Shown here piece after piece: positions 9,065 through 17,987 of a stretch of 64,000 nt of DNA (within the stretch, counting starts at the first letter, position 1; every line of letters begins with the position of its first letter). A program made the position numbers and the translations under genes. The notes beneath the pieces were generated by a model. That model had not been told where the DNA came from. It worked only from the letters and a program-made list of their open reading frames with translations, and searched no databases. The stretch comes from Thioalkalivibrio sp. ALJT (GTDB lineage Bacteria > Pseudomonadota > Gammaproteobacteria > Ectothiorhodospirales > Ectothiorhodospiraceae): positions 62,001 through 126,000 of the forward strand of contig NZ_KB907127.1 of assembly GCF_000381825.1 (NCBI RefSeq), written 5' to 3'.

Positions 9065-12000
9065 TCAGTTCGAGCGCAGCCCCGCCTGCAGACTCCGCGC
9101 CAGGGCCTGGCCGTCGCGGGTCGCGGCGTCCTGGGAGGGGCTGAAGGGTTGTAGTGTGGTGATCACCCGGTGCTCGAGGGTGGTGTCGCTGTTGGTCGGT
9201 TCCGGGTCGATGTAGCCGTGCTCGCCGAGCCATGCCTCCAGGCGTTCGCGGGTCGCGCTCTGGAAGCGCTTGACCGCGCCCTGTTCCAGTTCCCGGATCA
9301 GGGCCTCGGCGTCTCCGTCCACCTGTGTGGCCAGCTCACTCACCGCTTCGATAAAGGTATCGCTGATCACGCCGGAGGCCTCCAGCGCGGCGCGGTCCAC
9401 CGGGCGCCCGCGGCCCTGGCGCCAGGCGCGCAGCAAGGCGCGCGCGCCCTCGACCCGGGCCGCAAATCGCTCGCGCTGTGCCGGGTCCCCCAGGAGTTCG
9501 GCATCGGGCCCGCGCAGGACGGTCTCCAGCGTGCCGACGCTGTCCACCCCCAGGGTGAGCAGGCGGTGCAGGGCGTCGAGGTCGTCGCGCAGCAGATGGA
9601 ACGGGTGGATCCGAGCCGCATCCTGCCACGGGTCGATCGGCGGCACGCCGAGCGTGGTGGCGTAGTCCTCGGGGTGGGCGTCGCCCGCGGCCGGGATCGT
9701 TTGGCGCTCGGGCAGGGCCAGATCGCCGGCATCGGTGATGGCGTGCTGGGCGCCGCGCACGGCCGGCAGGTCGATGATCCGCACCGTGGCATCCCGGGCG
9801 GACCAGTAGCGCGCATCCTCGGGCTGGGCCGTGAGATAGAAGACCTGGCGGTCATCCTCCTGTGCCAGTAGCTGCAGGCTTTCGGCGACCGCGCGGAAGC
9901 GCTCCGGGTCGGCGGTGCCCAGGGCCTCGTCGAGGAACAGGGGCAGGGGCGTGCGCCCGCGCTCGGCCTCCAGCGCGAAGGCGATGCGCACGGCCAGCAC
10001 GAGCTGCATGCGGGTGCCGCTGGAGAGTTCGGACAGGCCGCGGGTGTCGCCCGTGGCGGTCTCGCGCGCGGCGAATGGGGTGGCCGTCGCGCCGGAGCTG
10101 AACAGCAGCTCGTACTGATGCCGCGTAAAACGCTGAAACCAGTCACGCGCCCGGCGCAGGGCAGCGGGCTGTGCGGTCTCTTCGTGCTCGGTGGTGACCT
10201 GGTCCAGCAGAAACTGGCCCGCGGTGGCGAACAGGGCCTCGTCCAGACGCGCGTCCAGGGCGTCGCGGGCCTGGGCCCACCGGGCGCGCGCGGTCTCCAG
10301 TGCGCGATCCCGTCCGGCGCGGTCGATCTCGGTCTCGATGCGGGTGATCTCGCGGGTGAGCTCGTCGCGCTGCTGTGCCTGGTGTTCGCATTCGGCCAGC
10401 GCTTCGCGCAGCGCCGCCTCGGCGTCCTGATCGACCAGCGCCAGCAGGTCCGGTTGTGCCTCGAGGTGACGGCTGCGGTCGCCTTCGCGGGCGCGGACGT
10501 CGCGCAGCTCATCCTGCAGGCCCTGCCATTCCGGCCGCAGCCGTAGGTGTTCGCGCAGTCCCGCTTCGTCATCCGCTTCCAGCCCGGCCCGGGCGTACAG
10601 TTCGGTGACGCGCGAGCGCGTGGTGTCGGCCTCGACCTCCAGGCGCTCAAGCTCACGCCGCGCCGCGTGCTGTTCGCGACGTGCCTCGTCCCGGTCCTGC
10701 AGGCGGCGGGCTAGCCGTTCCAGACGCTGCGCCAGGACGTCGGCTGTGGGCTGCGCGTCCTCCGGGGCGGCCGCGTATGCATCCAAGAACCGCACCAGGG
10801 CCGTGCGCAGTTCGTCCATACGGGCCGTCAGTGGCTTCTGCTCGCCCCGGGCCGTGGCCTCGTCGAGGCGGGCGCGGTCCAGTTCCGCGCTCAGGTGGAT
10901 CCAGCGCTGCAACGAGGTATCCAGACACTCGGGGTCGAAGCCGACCGCCGCGGCCGTCTGGCGCAGTTGTTCCCGAGCAGCTGCCAGCGCGGCGTGCTTC
11001 TCCTCCAGTTCACGCTCCAGCCGGGTGCGGCGTTCGGCCGCGTGACGGTCGGCCTCGGCCGCGCGCAGTTCCCGTTCCACGGCCTCCAGGCGTTCACGCA
11101 CCGCCTCCGGCGTCCAGGCCGGGGGTGGCTCGATGCCGGTATCGCGGTAGCGCGCCTCGGCCGCCTGGCGCGGGACGGTGTCGTGGTTCGGTCGTGCGAG
11201 TATCCAGCCCGACCAGGCCACGGGGAGCGCCAGGACGAGGAAGCCCCAGTGGACCCACAGGGCCGCACTCCCGATGGCCGCCGCAGCTGCGGCCAGGGCC
11301 GTGATCCGCGCTACTCGGTGCAGGACGGAGTTCGCCGGCGGCCGTGGGGCGCCGAGCCAGTGCAGTAGTTCGTCCCGTGCGCGGCGCAGTGCCTCCGGGT
11401 CGGGTCGGTCGGGGTCGAGCGCGGGCAGGCCGGCCAGTTCGTCCTCGCGGCGGCGGATTGCGGCCTGCAGCTGGCGCTGGGTCTCGAGGGCCTGTTCCGT
11501 CGCGTGGACCGAGGTCGGGTCCAGCGTCGGGACGGCAGCCGGGTCGGCGCCCAGCGCGTCAGCTGCCGAGGCGACGGCCGCACGGGCGGCCTGCAGCTCG
11601 CGTGCGGCCTGCTCGGCGCGGCTCTCCAGTCCCTGCAGCTCGCGTACGCGGGCGCGCGGGTCGTCGAACGCGGCGGCCTCCAGGGGGCTTTCGGATAGCC
11701 CGCTGGTGTCCAGCTGGTCACGGGCCGTATCGAGCCGGGCTTGGGCCTGCCGGCGCTCGTGGTCGAGGCGGCGCAGCGTCTCCCGCAGCTGTTCCAGGCT
11801 GTCCAGTTCGTCGCCGCGCAGCCAGGCCAGCCCCTCCGGGAAGGCTGCCAGCCGGGTCTCCAGGGACTGGCGTTCGCGGCGGGCCTTTAGCAGGTCCAGG
11901 GCGCGTTCGTACTGGGCCGCCGCGTCGCTGGCCCGCTGCGCGTCCTGGCGCTGCGTCTCCAGTTCGGCGAGGCGCTGTTCGTCGTCCTGTAGCGCGCGCT

Positions 12001-12517
12001 GTTCGCGCGTGCGCTGGCGCAGCTCCTGCTCGGCGGTAGCCAGAGCCTGTGCCTCACTGCGGGCATGGGTGGTCTTCAGGGCCAGGGCGGGGTCCGCGCG
12101 CAGGGCCGGGAGGTCGTAGCCGCCGGCCAGTTCGCGCGCCAGCCAGTCGCCGATCGCCCGTTCGGTCGCGTGGTCCGCGGCCAGCAGGTCCTCGATGTGC
12201 AGGGTGTAACAGTCGATGAAGCGATAATCCGGCAGCAGCGGCGGGTCGCCGCGCTGGCCGTCGCGCAGCCAGTACAGGTCGGTACCGACGCGTTGCGCCT
12301 CGAGCCGGCCCTGTGCGTCGCTGAAGCGGGCCGCGACCTGCACGCCCCTGTTGCGCTGTTCCTGCGGATAGAGGGCGGCGCGCAGACCGCGCAGCAGGCT
12401 GGACTTGCCCGAGGCATTGGGGCCGACCACGACGTTCACGCCCGGCCCCAGGGCCTCCAGTCGGAAGCCCGGATGGATGCCGGGGAGGCGCTGGATGTCG
12501 AGAGAGTCCAGCTTCAC
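9065..12517 (-). CDS. YhaN/SbcC-like AAA ATPase with coiled coils and a central membrane segment
   Basis: 1150 aa SMC/Rad50-like ATPase. Walker A GPNASGKSS is at residues 32-40. Long charged coiled-coil stretches run through about 150-400 and 445-900. The ABC signature ELSSGTRMQL and Walker B PLFLDEALGT lie near the C-terminus. No CxxC zinc hook is seen; instead a hydrophobic stretch (about residues 404-441, alanine-rich then WVHWGFLVLALPVAW) lies between the coils, as in YhaN-type proteins. The start is GTG, overlapping the stop of the upstream phosphoesterase gene by 4 bp (GTGA). Together the two should form an SbcCD-like nuclease complex, possibly held at the membrane. The pairing is strong; the substrate is inferred. 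Confidence 0.82.
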   Translation of the reverse strand: MKLDSLDIQRLPGIHPGFRLEALGPGVNVVVGPNASGKSSLLRGLRAALYPQEQRNRGVQVAARFSDAQGRLEAQRVGTDLYWLRDGQRGDPPLLPDYRFIDCYTLHIEDLLAADHATERAIGDWLARELAGGYDLPALRADPALALKTTHARSEAQALATAEQELRQRTREQRALQDDEQRLAELETQRQDAQRASDAAAQYERALDLLKARRERQSLETRLAAFPEGLAWLRGDELDSLEQLRETLRRLDHERRQAQARLDTARDQLDTSGLSESPLEAAAFDDPRARVRELQGLESRAEQAARELQAARAAVASAADALGADPAAVPTLDPTSVHATEQALETQRQLQAAIRRREDELAGLPALDPDRPDPEALRRARDELLHWLGAPRPPANSVLHRVARITALAAAAAAIGSAALWVHWGFLVLALPVAWSGWILARPNHDTVPRQAAEARYRDTGIEPPPAWTPEAVRERLEAVERELRAAEADRHAAERRTRLERELEEKHAALAAAREQLRQTAAAVGFDPECLDTSLQRWIHLSAELDRARLDEATARGEQKPLTARMDELRTALVRFLDAYAAAPEDAQPTADVLAQRLERLARRLQDRDEARREQHAARRELERLEVEADTTRSRVTELYARAGLEADDEAGLREHLRLRPEWQGLQDELRDVRAREGDRSRHLEAQPDLLALVDQDAEAALREALAECEHQAQQRDELTREITRIETEIDRAGRDRALETARARWAQARDALDARLDEALFATAGQFLLDQVTTEHEETAQPAALRRARDWFQRFTRHQYELLFSSGATATPFAARETATGDTRGLSELSSGTRMQLVLAVRIAFALEAERGRTPLPLFLDEALGTADPERFRAVAESLQLLAQEDDRQVFYLTAQPEDARYWSARDATVRIIDLPAVRGAQHAITDAGDLALPERQTIPAAGDAHPEDYATTLGVPPIDPWQDAARIHPFHLLRDDLDALHRLLTLGVDSVGTLETVLRGPDAELLGDPAQRERFAARVEGARALLRAWRQGRGRPVDRAALEASGVISDTFIEAVSELATQVDGDAEALIRELEQGAVKRFQSATRERLEAWLGEHGYIDPEPTNSDTTLEHRVITTLQPFSPSQDAATRDGQALARSLQAGLRSN

Positions 12518-13791
12518 TGGTCGCCCTCGCGTTGCAGCAGCAGGCGGTCCAGCGCGTGCAGAGCCGCGGCCTCCAGAGTCGCCGCGAGTGCGGTGTCATC
12601 CGGGGCCTCGCGTCCCAGGGCGCGGTAGTGCGGGGCGCGGGTCACCTCGGCGAGGGGCTCGCGCGCGGCGTCCAGCAGGGCGCGGCGCGCTTCGCTGTCC
12701 GCCCCTTGCAGTAGCAGAAGCTTGCGTGCGAGCAGGGCGGCCGGGTCATTCCCCGTGGCCAGCGCCTCGAGGTCCACGGCCGGCTGGGCCTCCAGGCGCC
12801 AGTCGTGGACGAAGTACAGGCGATCGCCCAGGGTCTGCACCGTGGCGCGCGGATCGTCCGCACGCAGGACGCGTTCCAGTGCCGGGCGCTGGTCGCTGCG
12901 GCCGGTGAATCGCAGCCGGCAGCCGACCGCCAGCGGGCGCTGCGGCCACTGCTCGATTTCGGCGTGCAGGCGTTCCAGGGCCTCGGTCACACGGTGATGG
13001 ATGTCCGTGGCGTCCAGGCCGTCGACCGGGATCTCCAGGGTGTCCCAGTACAGCGGTGCCAGCGGGACCTGCTGGATGGCGAGCGCGCCGTTCGCGGCCA
13101 GTTCCAGCTGCCAGGGGCCGTGGCGCCCGGGCTCGCCCGGGTCCATGCCGGTCAGGGAGCCGAGGTAGCCCATCGGGCGCGGCGCGGCGAGGGCATCGGG
13201 GCGATGAATGTGGCCGAGCAGCCACGCCTCTACCGGGGCCGCCTCCAGTGCGCTGCTGCGCACCGGTGCGTGCGGGCTGCGCGCCTGGTCGCGATCGCAG
13301 TGCAGCAGACCGAGGGTGGGGCAGTCGACGGGCTCGGGAAAGCCGGATTCCAGCGGGCTTTCGCTGACGCGGGCCTGCGGGAATGACCAGCCGGCGATGC
13401 GCGCGCGGCCGCCCTCGCGGCCCTGAAGCTCACGGGTCTCCCACTGACCACCGGCGCCCAGCAGCTCGAACGCCGGCAGGGCCTTTGCGAGGCGCGGGAG
13501 GACCTGGACATCATGGTTGCCGGCGACCCCGAGTACGCGGATGCCGGCAGCGGTCAGGCGTTCAACGCCTGCGCGCAGGTCGCGGTAGGCCTCGAAGAAG
13601 TCATCCTCCTGTTCCACCACGTCGCCGGCCAGCAGGACGGCGTCGACCGGCTGTTCCAGCGCGTAGTCGATGCTGCGCCGCCAGGCCGCGGCGGGGCCGA
13701 GTGCGGCAATGCCGACCGCGTCATCCACCGCGGGCGGGATGCGCGAGGGCTGGCGGCCCAGGTGGATGTCGCCCACACACAGGAGCTTCAT
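12514..13791 (-). CDS. YhaO/SbcD-like DNA repair metallophosphoesterase
   Basis: Calcineurin-like phosphoesterase, 425 aa, probably the nuclease subunit paired with the ATPase downstream. All metal-binding motifs are visible: GDIHLG near residue 7, GDVVE, GNHDV, and LLGHIHRPD. The C-terminal half is a long substrate/partner-binding region. The open frame extends further upstream, but the conserved MKLLCVGD start at 13791 gives a normal length. It overlaps the ATPase start by 4 bp, so the two proteins are made together. Confidence 0.85.
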   Translation of the reverse strand: MKLLCVGDIHLGRQPSRIPPAVDDAVGIAALGPAAAWRRSIDYALEQPVDAVLLAGDVVEQEDDFFEAYRDLRAGVERLTAAGIRVLGVAGNHDVQVLPRLAKALPAFELLGAGGQWETRELQGREGGRARIAGWSFPQARVSESPLESGFPEPVDCPTLGLLHCDRDQARSPHAPVRSSALEAAPVEAWLLGHIHRPDALAAPRPMGYLGSLTGMDPGEPGRHGPWQLELAANGALAIQQVPLAPLYWDTLEIPVDGLDATDIHHRVTEALERLHAEIEQWPQRPLAVGCRLRFTGRSDQRPALERVLRADDPRATVQTLGDRLYFVHDWRLEAQPAVDLEALATGNDPAALLARKLLLLQGADSEARRALLDAAREPLAEVTRAPHYRALGREAPDDTALAATLEAAALHALDRLLLQREGDQ

Positions 13792-13869
13792 GGATGCAGG
13801 GAGGCAGTCGGGATCATGGCGGCAGTTTGGAAGAACCGGGCCGCAAAGCCAATCCCGGACATTCCTGCT

Positions 13870-13981
13870 GCCTGCACGACTACGTGGAGGAAAGCCGCGC
13901 CCCGGTGCTCCGGGGTGCGGCTCGGCCGGGCGGGTTGGGGCGATCGTCGCGAGCGCAGGGCAGGGGGCGAGGCCCTTTTTT
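13870..13981 (+). ncRNA. Candidate small RNA ending in a U-tract
   Basis: On the + strand a strong hairpin (13894-13921) is followed by a small GGGC/GCCC hairpin (13965-13975) and TTTTTT (13976-13981). This is terminator-like in an interval where no + strand gene lies upstream. The 5' end is unknown and no clear promoter was found. It overlaps the start of dispersed-repeat copy A. This is a tentative call from structure alone. Confidence 0.25.
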
Positions 13982-14087
13982 CGGTCTCTCGACGCGCACG
14001 GTGGGGCGATGTAACGAGGAAGAGAGCGGAAAACGGGACCGTTCTCCTGCCTGCGCGCAGCCGATGCGTCCCGAATCCGACAGGCTC
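13942..14087 (+). repeat. Dispersed intergenic repeat, copy A
   Basis: Begins GATCGTCGCGAGCGCAGGGC, contains a near-palindrome GAAAACGGGACCGTTCTC (14029-14046) and ends with CGAATCCGACAGGCTC (14072-14087). The opening and closing blocks recur inverted at 20055-20102. The opening block, a matching palindrome and part of the closing block recur at 56974-57060. Confidence 0.6.
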
Positions 14088-14092
14088 CTGGT

Positions 14093-14740
14093 TCAGGTAC
14101 TGCGGCTGCCGTAGGTGATGACGGAGACGATGCGCTCGGCGCGTTCCGGATCAAGCCCGTCGGTGCGGGCGAGGGTCTCGGCATCGGCGTTGAGGACGTC
14201 GCGGACGCTGCCATGGTCGCGCAGCAGGTCGCGTGCGGTGTCAGCCTCGACCCCGGGCAGGCCGCTGACAATGAATTCGGCCGCACGGCGGCGGGTGTCC
14301 GGTTTGGTGGGGCGGTCGGCCGGGTCGGGTTCCGTCTGCGCGTTCAGGCCCAGCAGGTAGACGAGCATGCCGCTGTTGTCGGCATCCGGGCTCGGCAGCA
14401 CGCTGATGCCGAGGGCGATGGTGAGGTGCGCCAGCGCGCGGTGGATATCCAGCGCCTGCTGGTGGAAACGCGGTTCGTACAGGTCGCCTTCGACGATGTA
14501 GACCACCTGCTCGTGGTTGGCCTTCAGCTTCGCCGCGTTCTCCCACAGGGTCTTGTCGACCACGCTCAGCACCATGTCGGTAGCGGACTTGCGCTCGACC
14601 ACGACGCCGTTGGGCAGCAGGTAGTCGCCCACGTCGAGGTCGGTAAATTCCAGCTCCACGCCCTCCAGGCGCTCGATGCGCTGAATGATCTTGCCCTGTT
14701 CACGGCGGTCGACGCGGATCGGCAGGTGAATGTTGTCCAT
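14093..14740 (-). CDS. ERCC4/XPF-type nuclease with helix-hairpin-helix
   Basis: 215 aa protein of the XPF/Mus81 nuclease superfamily. Residues about 1-140 form the ERCC4 fold with the catalytic signature VVERKSATD (ERKxxxD) near residue 48 and upstream acidic residues (DRRE at about 10, DLDVGDY at about 34). The C-terminal ~70 residues look like a helix-hairpin-helix DNA-binding pair (GLPGVEADTARDLL, then DGLDPERAERIV). It should cut branched or flapped DNA. No helicase domain is fused. GGAGCC upstream of the ATG serves as ribosome site. It lies in the same orientation as the YhaNO-like pair, about 300 bp upstream of it. Confidence 0.82.
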   Translation of the reverse strand: MDNIHLPIRVDRREQGKIIQRIERLEGVELEFTDLDVGDYLLPNGVVVERKSATDMVLSVVDKTLWENAAKLKANHEQVVYIVEGDLYEPRFHQQALDIHRALAHLTIALGISVLPSPDADNSGMLVYLLGLNAQTEPDPADRPTKPDTRRRAAEFIVSGLPGVEADTARDLLRDHGSVRDVLNADAETLARTDGLDPERAERIVSVITYGSRST

Positions 14741-15129
14741 GATGGCTCCAGTTGGTGGTCGCGACCCGGCACTCTAGGAAAACCCGTGGACGGCGCCAAA
14801 TGGCCGGATGTCGGGCGGGGCGAGCCCGAGGGGCGCCTCCTGTTGCCACAGGGGATGAATCGGGGGATGAATCGCGGTCATTGCGAGGGCAATATCCTGC
14901 GCGGCCGGGAGCCGGAACTGTGTGGCGTGACCGGGTGCATATGCGAGCGAAAATGGCGGAGTGTCTTTTCATTGACGAAAAGCGTATGATCCGCTGCATC
15001 GAACGCCCCGCCCGTCAGCGTCCGTTCATCTGATCCAGAGTCCATTCCGGCTCACCGTGATCCCCCTGATTTCGTTTCCCCCGATGGGTGCTCTTGTTGA
15101 ACGAGTGGCGGGTAGCGTTGGAGCATTCC
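14741..15129. other. Divergent promoter region and helicase 5' leader
   Basis: About 390 bp between the divergent nuclease and rhlE genes, without a supported ORF. It has a tandem repeat of GGGATGAATCG (14854-14876), a small ATTGC-GAGG-GCAAT hairpin, and an A/T-richer stretch with TATGAT at about 14984-14989 as a possible -10 for rhlE. A long leader before a DEAD-box gene would allow cold-type regulation, but no known element was recognised. Confidence 0.4.
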
Positions 15130-16449
15130 ATGACTGATACGACCTTTGCCGACCTCGGGTTGGCCGATACCCTCTTGCGCGCGCTGGATTCCGCCGGCTA
15201 CCAGCAGCCGACCCCGATCCAGGCCCGGGCCATCCCGGAAGTGCTGAAGGGGGGCGACCTGCTGGCCGCTGCCCAGACCGGGACCGGCAAGACCGCGGGC
15301 TTCACGCTGCCGATCCTGCAGCGCCTGTCCACCACGGAGGCGCCGCGTGCCGCCAATGGCCGTCCGCGCTGCCTGGTGCTGACCCCGACGCGTGAACTGG
15401 CCGCCCAGGTCCACGACTCCGTGAAGACCTATGGCCGCAATCTGAATATGCGGTCCATGACGATCTTTGGCGGCGTGAACATGAACCCGCAGATCAAGTC
15501 CCTGCGCGGGCGCATGGACATCGTGGTGGCCACCCCCGGGCGTTTGCTGGATCACGCCAATCAGAAGACGGTTGACCTGTCCGGCGTCGAGATCCTGGTA
15601 CTGGACGAGGCCGACCGCATGCTGGATATGGGGTTCATCCGCGATATCCGCAAGCTGATTGCACTGATGCCGAAGACTCGCCAGAACCTGATGTTCTCGG
15701 CCACCTTCTCCAACGAGATCCGGTCGCTTGCAAACAGCCTGCTGACCCGGCCGGCGGAGATCGACATTGCCCCGCGCAACACGACCGCCGAACGCGTGCA
15801 GCAAAGCGTGCATCTGGTGGAAACCAGCCAGAAGCGCGAGTTGTTGAGCCATCTGATCCGCACCCACAGTTGGGAGCAGGTACTGGTGTTTACGCGCACC
15901 AAGCATGGCGCCAATCGTCTGGCCGAGAGGCTGACCAAGGACGGGGTGCGGTCGGAGGCGATTCACGGCAACAAGAGCCAGGCGGCGCGTACCCGTGCCC
16001 TGAAGCAGTTCAAGTCGGGGCAGGTCCCGGTGCTGGTGGCAACCGATATCGCCGCGCGCGGGCTGGACATCGACCAGCTGCCGCAGGTGGTCAACTTCGA
16101 GCTGCCGAACGTGCCGGAAGACTACGTTCACCGCATCGGTCGTACCGGACGTGCCGGCTGCGAAGGCTCTGCGCTGTCGCTGGTGGATGGCGAGGAGATG
16201 AAGCTGTTGAAAAACATCGAGCGACTGATCCAGCGCCCCATCGATCGCATCGAGACCGAGGGGTTTGCCGCGCCGCGCCCGGCCGCGAATGACGGGAATG
16301 GCAATCGTCGTGGTGGCCGAGGCGGGAAGCCCGATGCGGGGGCACGCAACGGTGCCCCGCGCAAAGGGCGTGGTGGCAAGCCCGGTGGCGGGCGTGGTGG
16401 CAATGGTCGTGCCGCCGCCAATGGTAACCGCGCAGCACGCGGGCGGTAA
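15130..16449 (+). CDS. rhlE: DEAD-box ATP-dependent RNA helicase, RhlE type
   Basis: Unwinds short RNA duplexes, with roles in ribosome assembly and RNA decay; 439 aa. Motifs in order: Q motif [23 protein letters not shown] (I), PTRELAAQ (Ia), [12 protein letters not shown] (II), SATFS (III), ARGLDID (V) and [10 protein letters not shown] (VI). After residue ~385 comes a Gly/Arg/Asn-rich tail that should bind RNA non-specifically. The ATG at 15130 follows TTGGAG at a proper distance and starts the conserved FADLGL N-terminus, although the frame is open 42 bases earlier. A terminator follows the stop. Confidence 0.9.
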   Translation: MTDTTFADLGLADTLLRALDSAGYQQPTPIQARAIPEVLKGGDLLAAAQTGTGKTAGFTLPILQRLSTTEAPRAANGRPRCLVLTPTRELAAQVHDSVKTYGRNLNMRSMTIFGGVNMNPQIKSLRGRMDIVVATPGRLLDHANQKTVDLSGVEILVLDEADRMLDMGFIRDIRKLIALMPKTRQNLMFSATFSNEIRSLANSLLTRPAEIDIAPRNTTAERVQQSVHLVETSQKRELLSHLIRTHSWEQVLVFTRTKHGANRLAERLTKDGVRSEAIHGNKSQAARTRALKQFKSGQVPVLVATDIAARGLDIDQLPQVVNFELPNVPEDYVHRIGRTGRAGCEGSALSLVDGEEMKLLKNIERLIQRPIDRIETEGFAAPRPAANDGNGNRRGGRGGKPDAGARNGAPRKGRGGKPGGGRGGNGRAAANGNRAARGR

Positions 16450-16474
16450 TCCGCCCGGCCAGCGTTGTGCCGCG

Positions 16475-16512
16475 AACCCGCGGTCCCGAGTTTCGGGGTC
16501 GCGGGTTTTTCG
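16475..16512 (+). terminator. Rho-independent terminator of rhlE
   Basis: An AACCCGCG...CGCGGGTT hairpin with an inner CCCGA/TCGGG stem and a GTT loop is followed directly by TTTTTCG, 25 bases after the rhlE stop. Confidence 0.85.
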
Positions 16513-16757
16513 TATCCGGCCGGCGCGGGCGGAAGCGGTCACCGGCCGCGGCGAAACCGGATGGATGTACCCGCGCGGCTGCGTCGTGATTGCGCGCCGT
16601 TTAATTCGGCTGGAGTGCTTCGGGGTGGCGGACGATGTGGTCCGGAGCCGGGCCAGATCAAGGCAGCGGGGGCCGGGTTGCGGGATACTGTGCCGGGTTC
16701 GGGACCCGGCTCAAGGCTCGGGTGGTGCGGCCGTTAGTCTGTGAAAGGAGGATGTCG
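16513..16757. other. Chemoreceptor upstream region
   Basis: About 245 bp between the rhlE terminator and the MCP gene. One clear hairpin, GCCGGGT/ACCCGGC with a 5-base loop (16692-16710), lies about 50 bases before the start. No flagellar sigma-28 type promoter and no riboswitch consensus was recognised. An AAAGGAGG ribosome site ends the region (16744-16751). Confidence 0.4.
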
Positions 16758-17987
16758 ATGAAGATCGGGAATCTGGGTAGCCTGCGGCTGAAGCTGATTA
16801 TTCTGGTGATCGTGGTGAGCACGGTGCCGTTGTCGATCATGGGCGGCGTAACCTTTCATACGATGAAGGGGGATCTCGCGGCCGAGGTCGATGCCGCCCT
16901 GGTTACGCAGCTGTGGTGGTTGCTGTGGGCGCTGTGGGTGATCGCGTTCGTGGTCGCCCTGGGTATTGGCTGGTTCTATGCCAGTGTGCTGACGCGGCCG
17001 CTGGAACGACTGGCGAAGGGCCTGGAGGCCATTGGTGCGGGGCGTGCGGATCTGGGGCATCGCGTCGAGGTCACCACCGATGACGAGATCGGACGCACGG
17101 GTGCGGCCTTTAACGCGCTGATGGAGCGGCTGTCGGGCCTGATCCGGCAGGTAGCCGATGCGGCGGATGGCATCGCTGCCTCGGCGCGGCAGCTGGATGG
17201 TCGCAGTCACGAGCTGGCTCGTGCTACCCAGGATCAACGCGCCGATGTGGAGCTGGTGGTTACCGCGATGAATCAGATGTCGGCGACCGTGCAGGAGGTG
17301 GCCAGCAACACACACAGTACCGCGGAGAATGCCGCTCAGGCGACGCGGGCGGCCGAGGGCGGGCGTACTGTGGTACACGGCACGCAGACCGCGATCGACA
17401 CGCTTGCCGGCGAGATTCGTCAGGCCAGTCGCGTTATCACTGAGCTGAAGGGCGACAGCGATAACATCGGCACGATCCTGCAGGTGATCGAGGAGATCGC
17501 CGAGAAGACCAATCTGCTGGCATTGAACGCCGCGATCGAGGCGGCGCGGGCGGGCGAGGCCGGTCGCGGCTTTGCGGTGGTGGCGGACGAGGTGCGTCAC
17601 CTCGCCCAGCGCACCAATGACTCTACCGGGGAGATCCGGGAGATTATCCAGCGTCTGCAGGCGGGTGCTACCCGCGCGGTGCAGGCGATGGAGGTGAGCC
17701 AGCAGCATGCGGAGACGTCGGTGTCCAGGGCGGGTGAGGCGGGGGCGACCCTCGAGTCCATTCACGAGTCGGTCACCACCATTGACGACATGACCCGGCA
17801 GGTGGCGACTGCGACGGAACAGCAGAGCCAGGTGGCGGAGGATATCAACCGGAATATCCACCACATCAACGATATTGCCGTTCGCAACGCCGACGGGGCA
17901 AACGAGATGCAGCAGGCCGTCGAGGCCCTGGAGGCCCTGGCGCAGCGCCTGCAGAGCGAGGTTGCGGGATTCCGCCAGAGGTTCTAG
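16758..17987 (+). CDS. Methyl-accepting chemotaxis protein lacking a sizeable periplasmic domain
   Basis: Chemoreceptor of 409 aa. Two membrane segments (about residues 9-31 and 52-76) are separated by only about 20 residues, so there is no room for a folded periplasmic sensor. They are followed by a HAMP linker (residues about 77-130) and the cytoplasmic signalling domain, whose tip includes [20 protein letters not shown] and [23 protein letters not shown] at 16744-16751 decides the start: it is only one base from the ATG at 16752 but six from the ATG at 16758, so the latter is preferred. It may sense through the membrane or cytoplasm, or through partners. No other che gene is in the window. 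Confidence 0.88.
   Translation: MKIGNLGSLRLKLIILVIVVSTVPLSIMGGVTFHTMKGDLAAEVDAALVTQLWWLLWALWVIAFVVALGIGWFYASVLTRPLERLAKGLEAIGAGRADLGHRVEVTTDDEIGRTGAAFNALMERLSGLIRQVADAADGIAASARQLDGRSHELARATQDQRADVELVVTAMNQMSATVQEVASNTHSTAENAAQATRAAEGGRTVVHGTQTAIDTLAGEIRQASRVITELKGDSDNIGTILQVIEEIAEKTNLLALNAAIEAARAGEAGRGFAVVADEVRHLAQRTNDSTGEIREIIQRLQAGATRAVQAMEVSQQHAETSVSRAGEAGATLESIHESVTTIDDMTRQVATATEQQSQVAEDINRNIHHINDIAVRNADGANEMQQAVEALEALAQRLQSEVAGFRQRF

Larger units (their letters stand above)
13792..14092. other. Intergenic region with hairpins and dispersed repeat
   Basis: About 300 bp between the phosphoesterase and the ERCC4 nuclease genes, with no convincing ORF. It holds a 28-nt hairpin (13894-13921, a 12-bp stem with one G-U pair and loop TGCT), a short GGGC-GAG-GCCC hairpin followed by six T on the + strand (13965-13981), and a copy of a dispersed repeat (13942-14087). 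On the minus strand the 28-nt hairpin is followed by TTTCC and could end the nuclease transcript. Confidence 0.55.

Noticed and set aside
16513-16757. A c-di-GMP type riboswitch before the chemoreceptor
   Set aside because: The hairpin present does not match the GEMM consensus and no conserved core was found.
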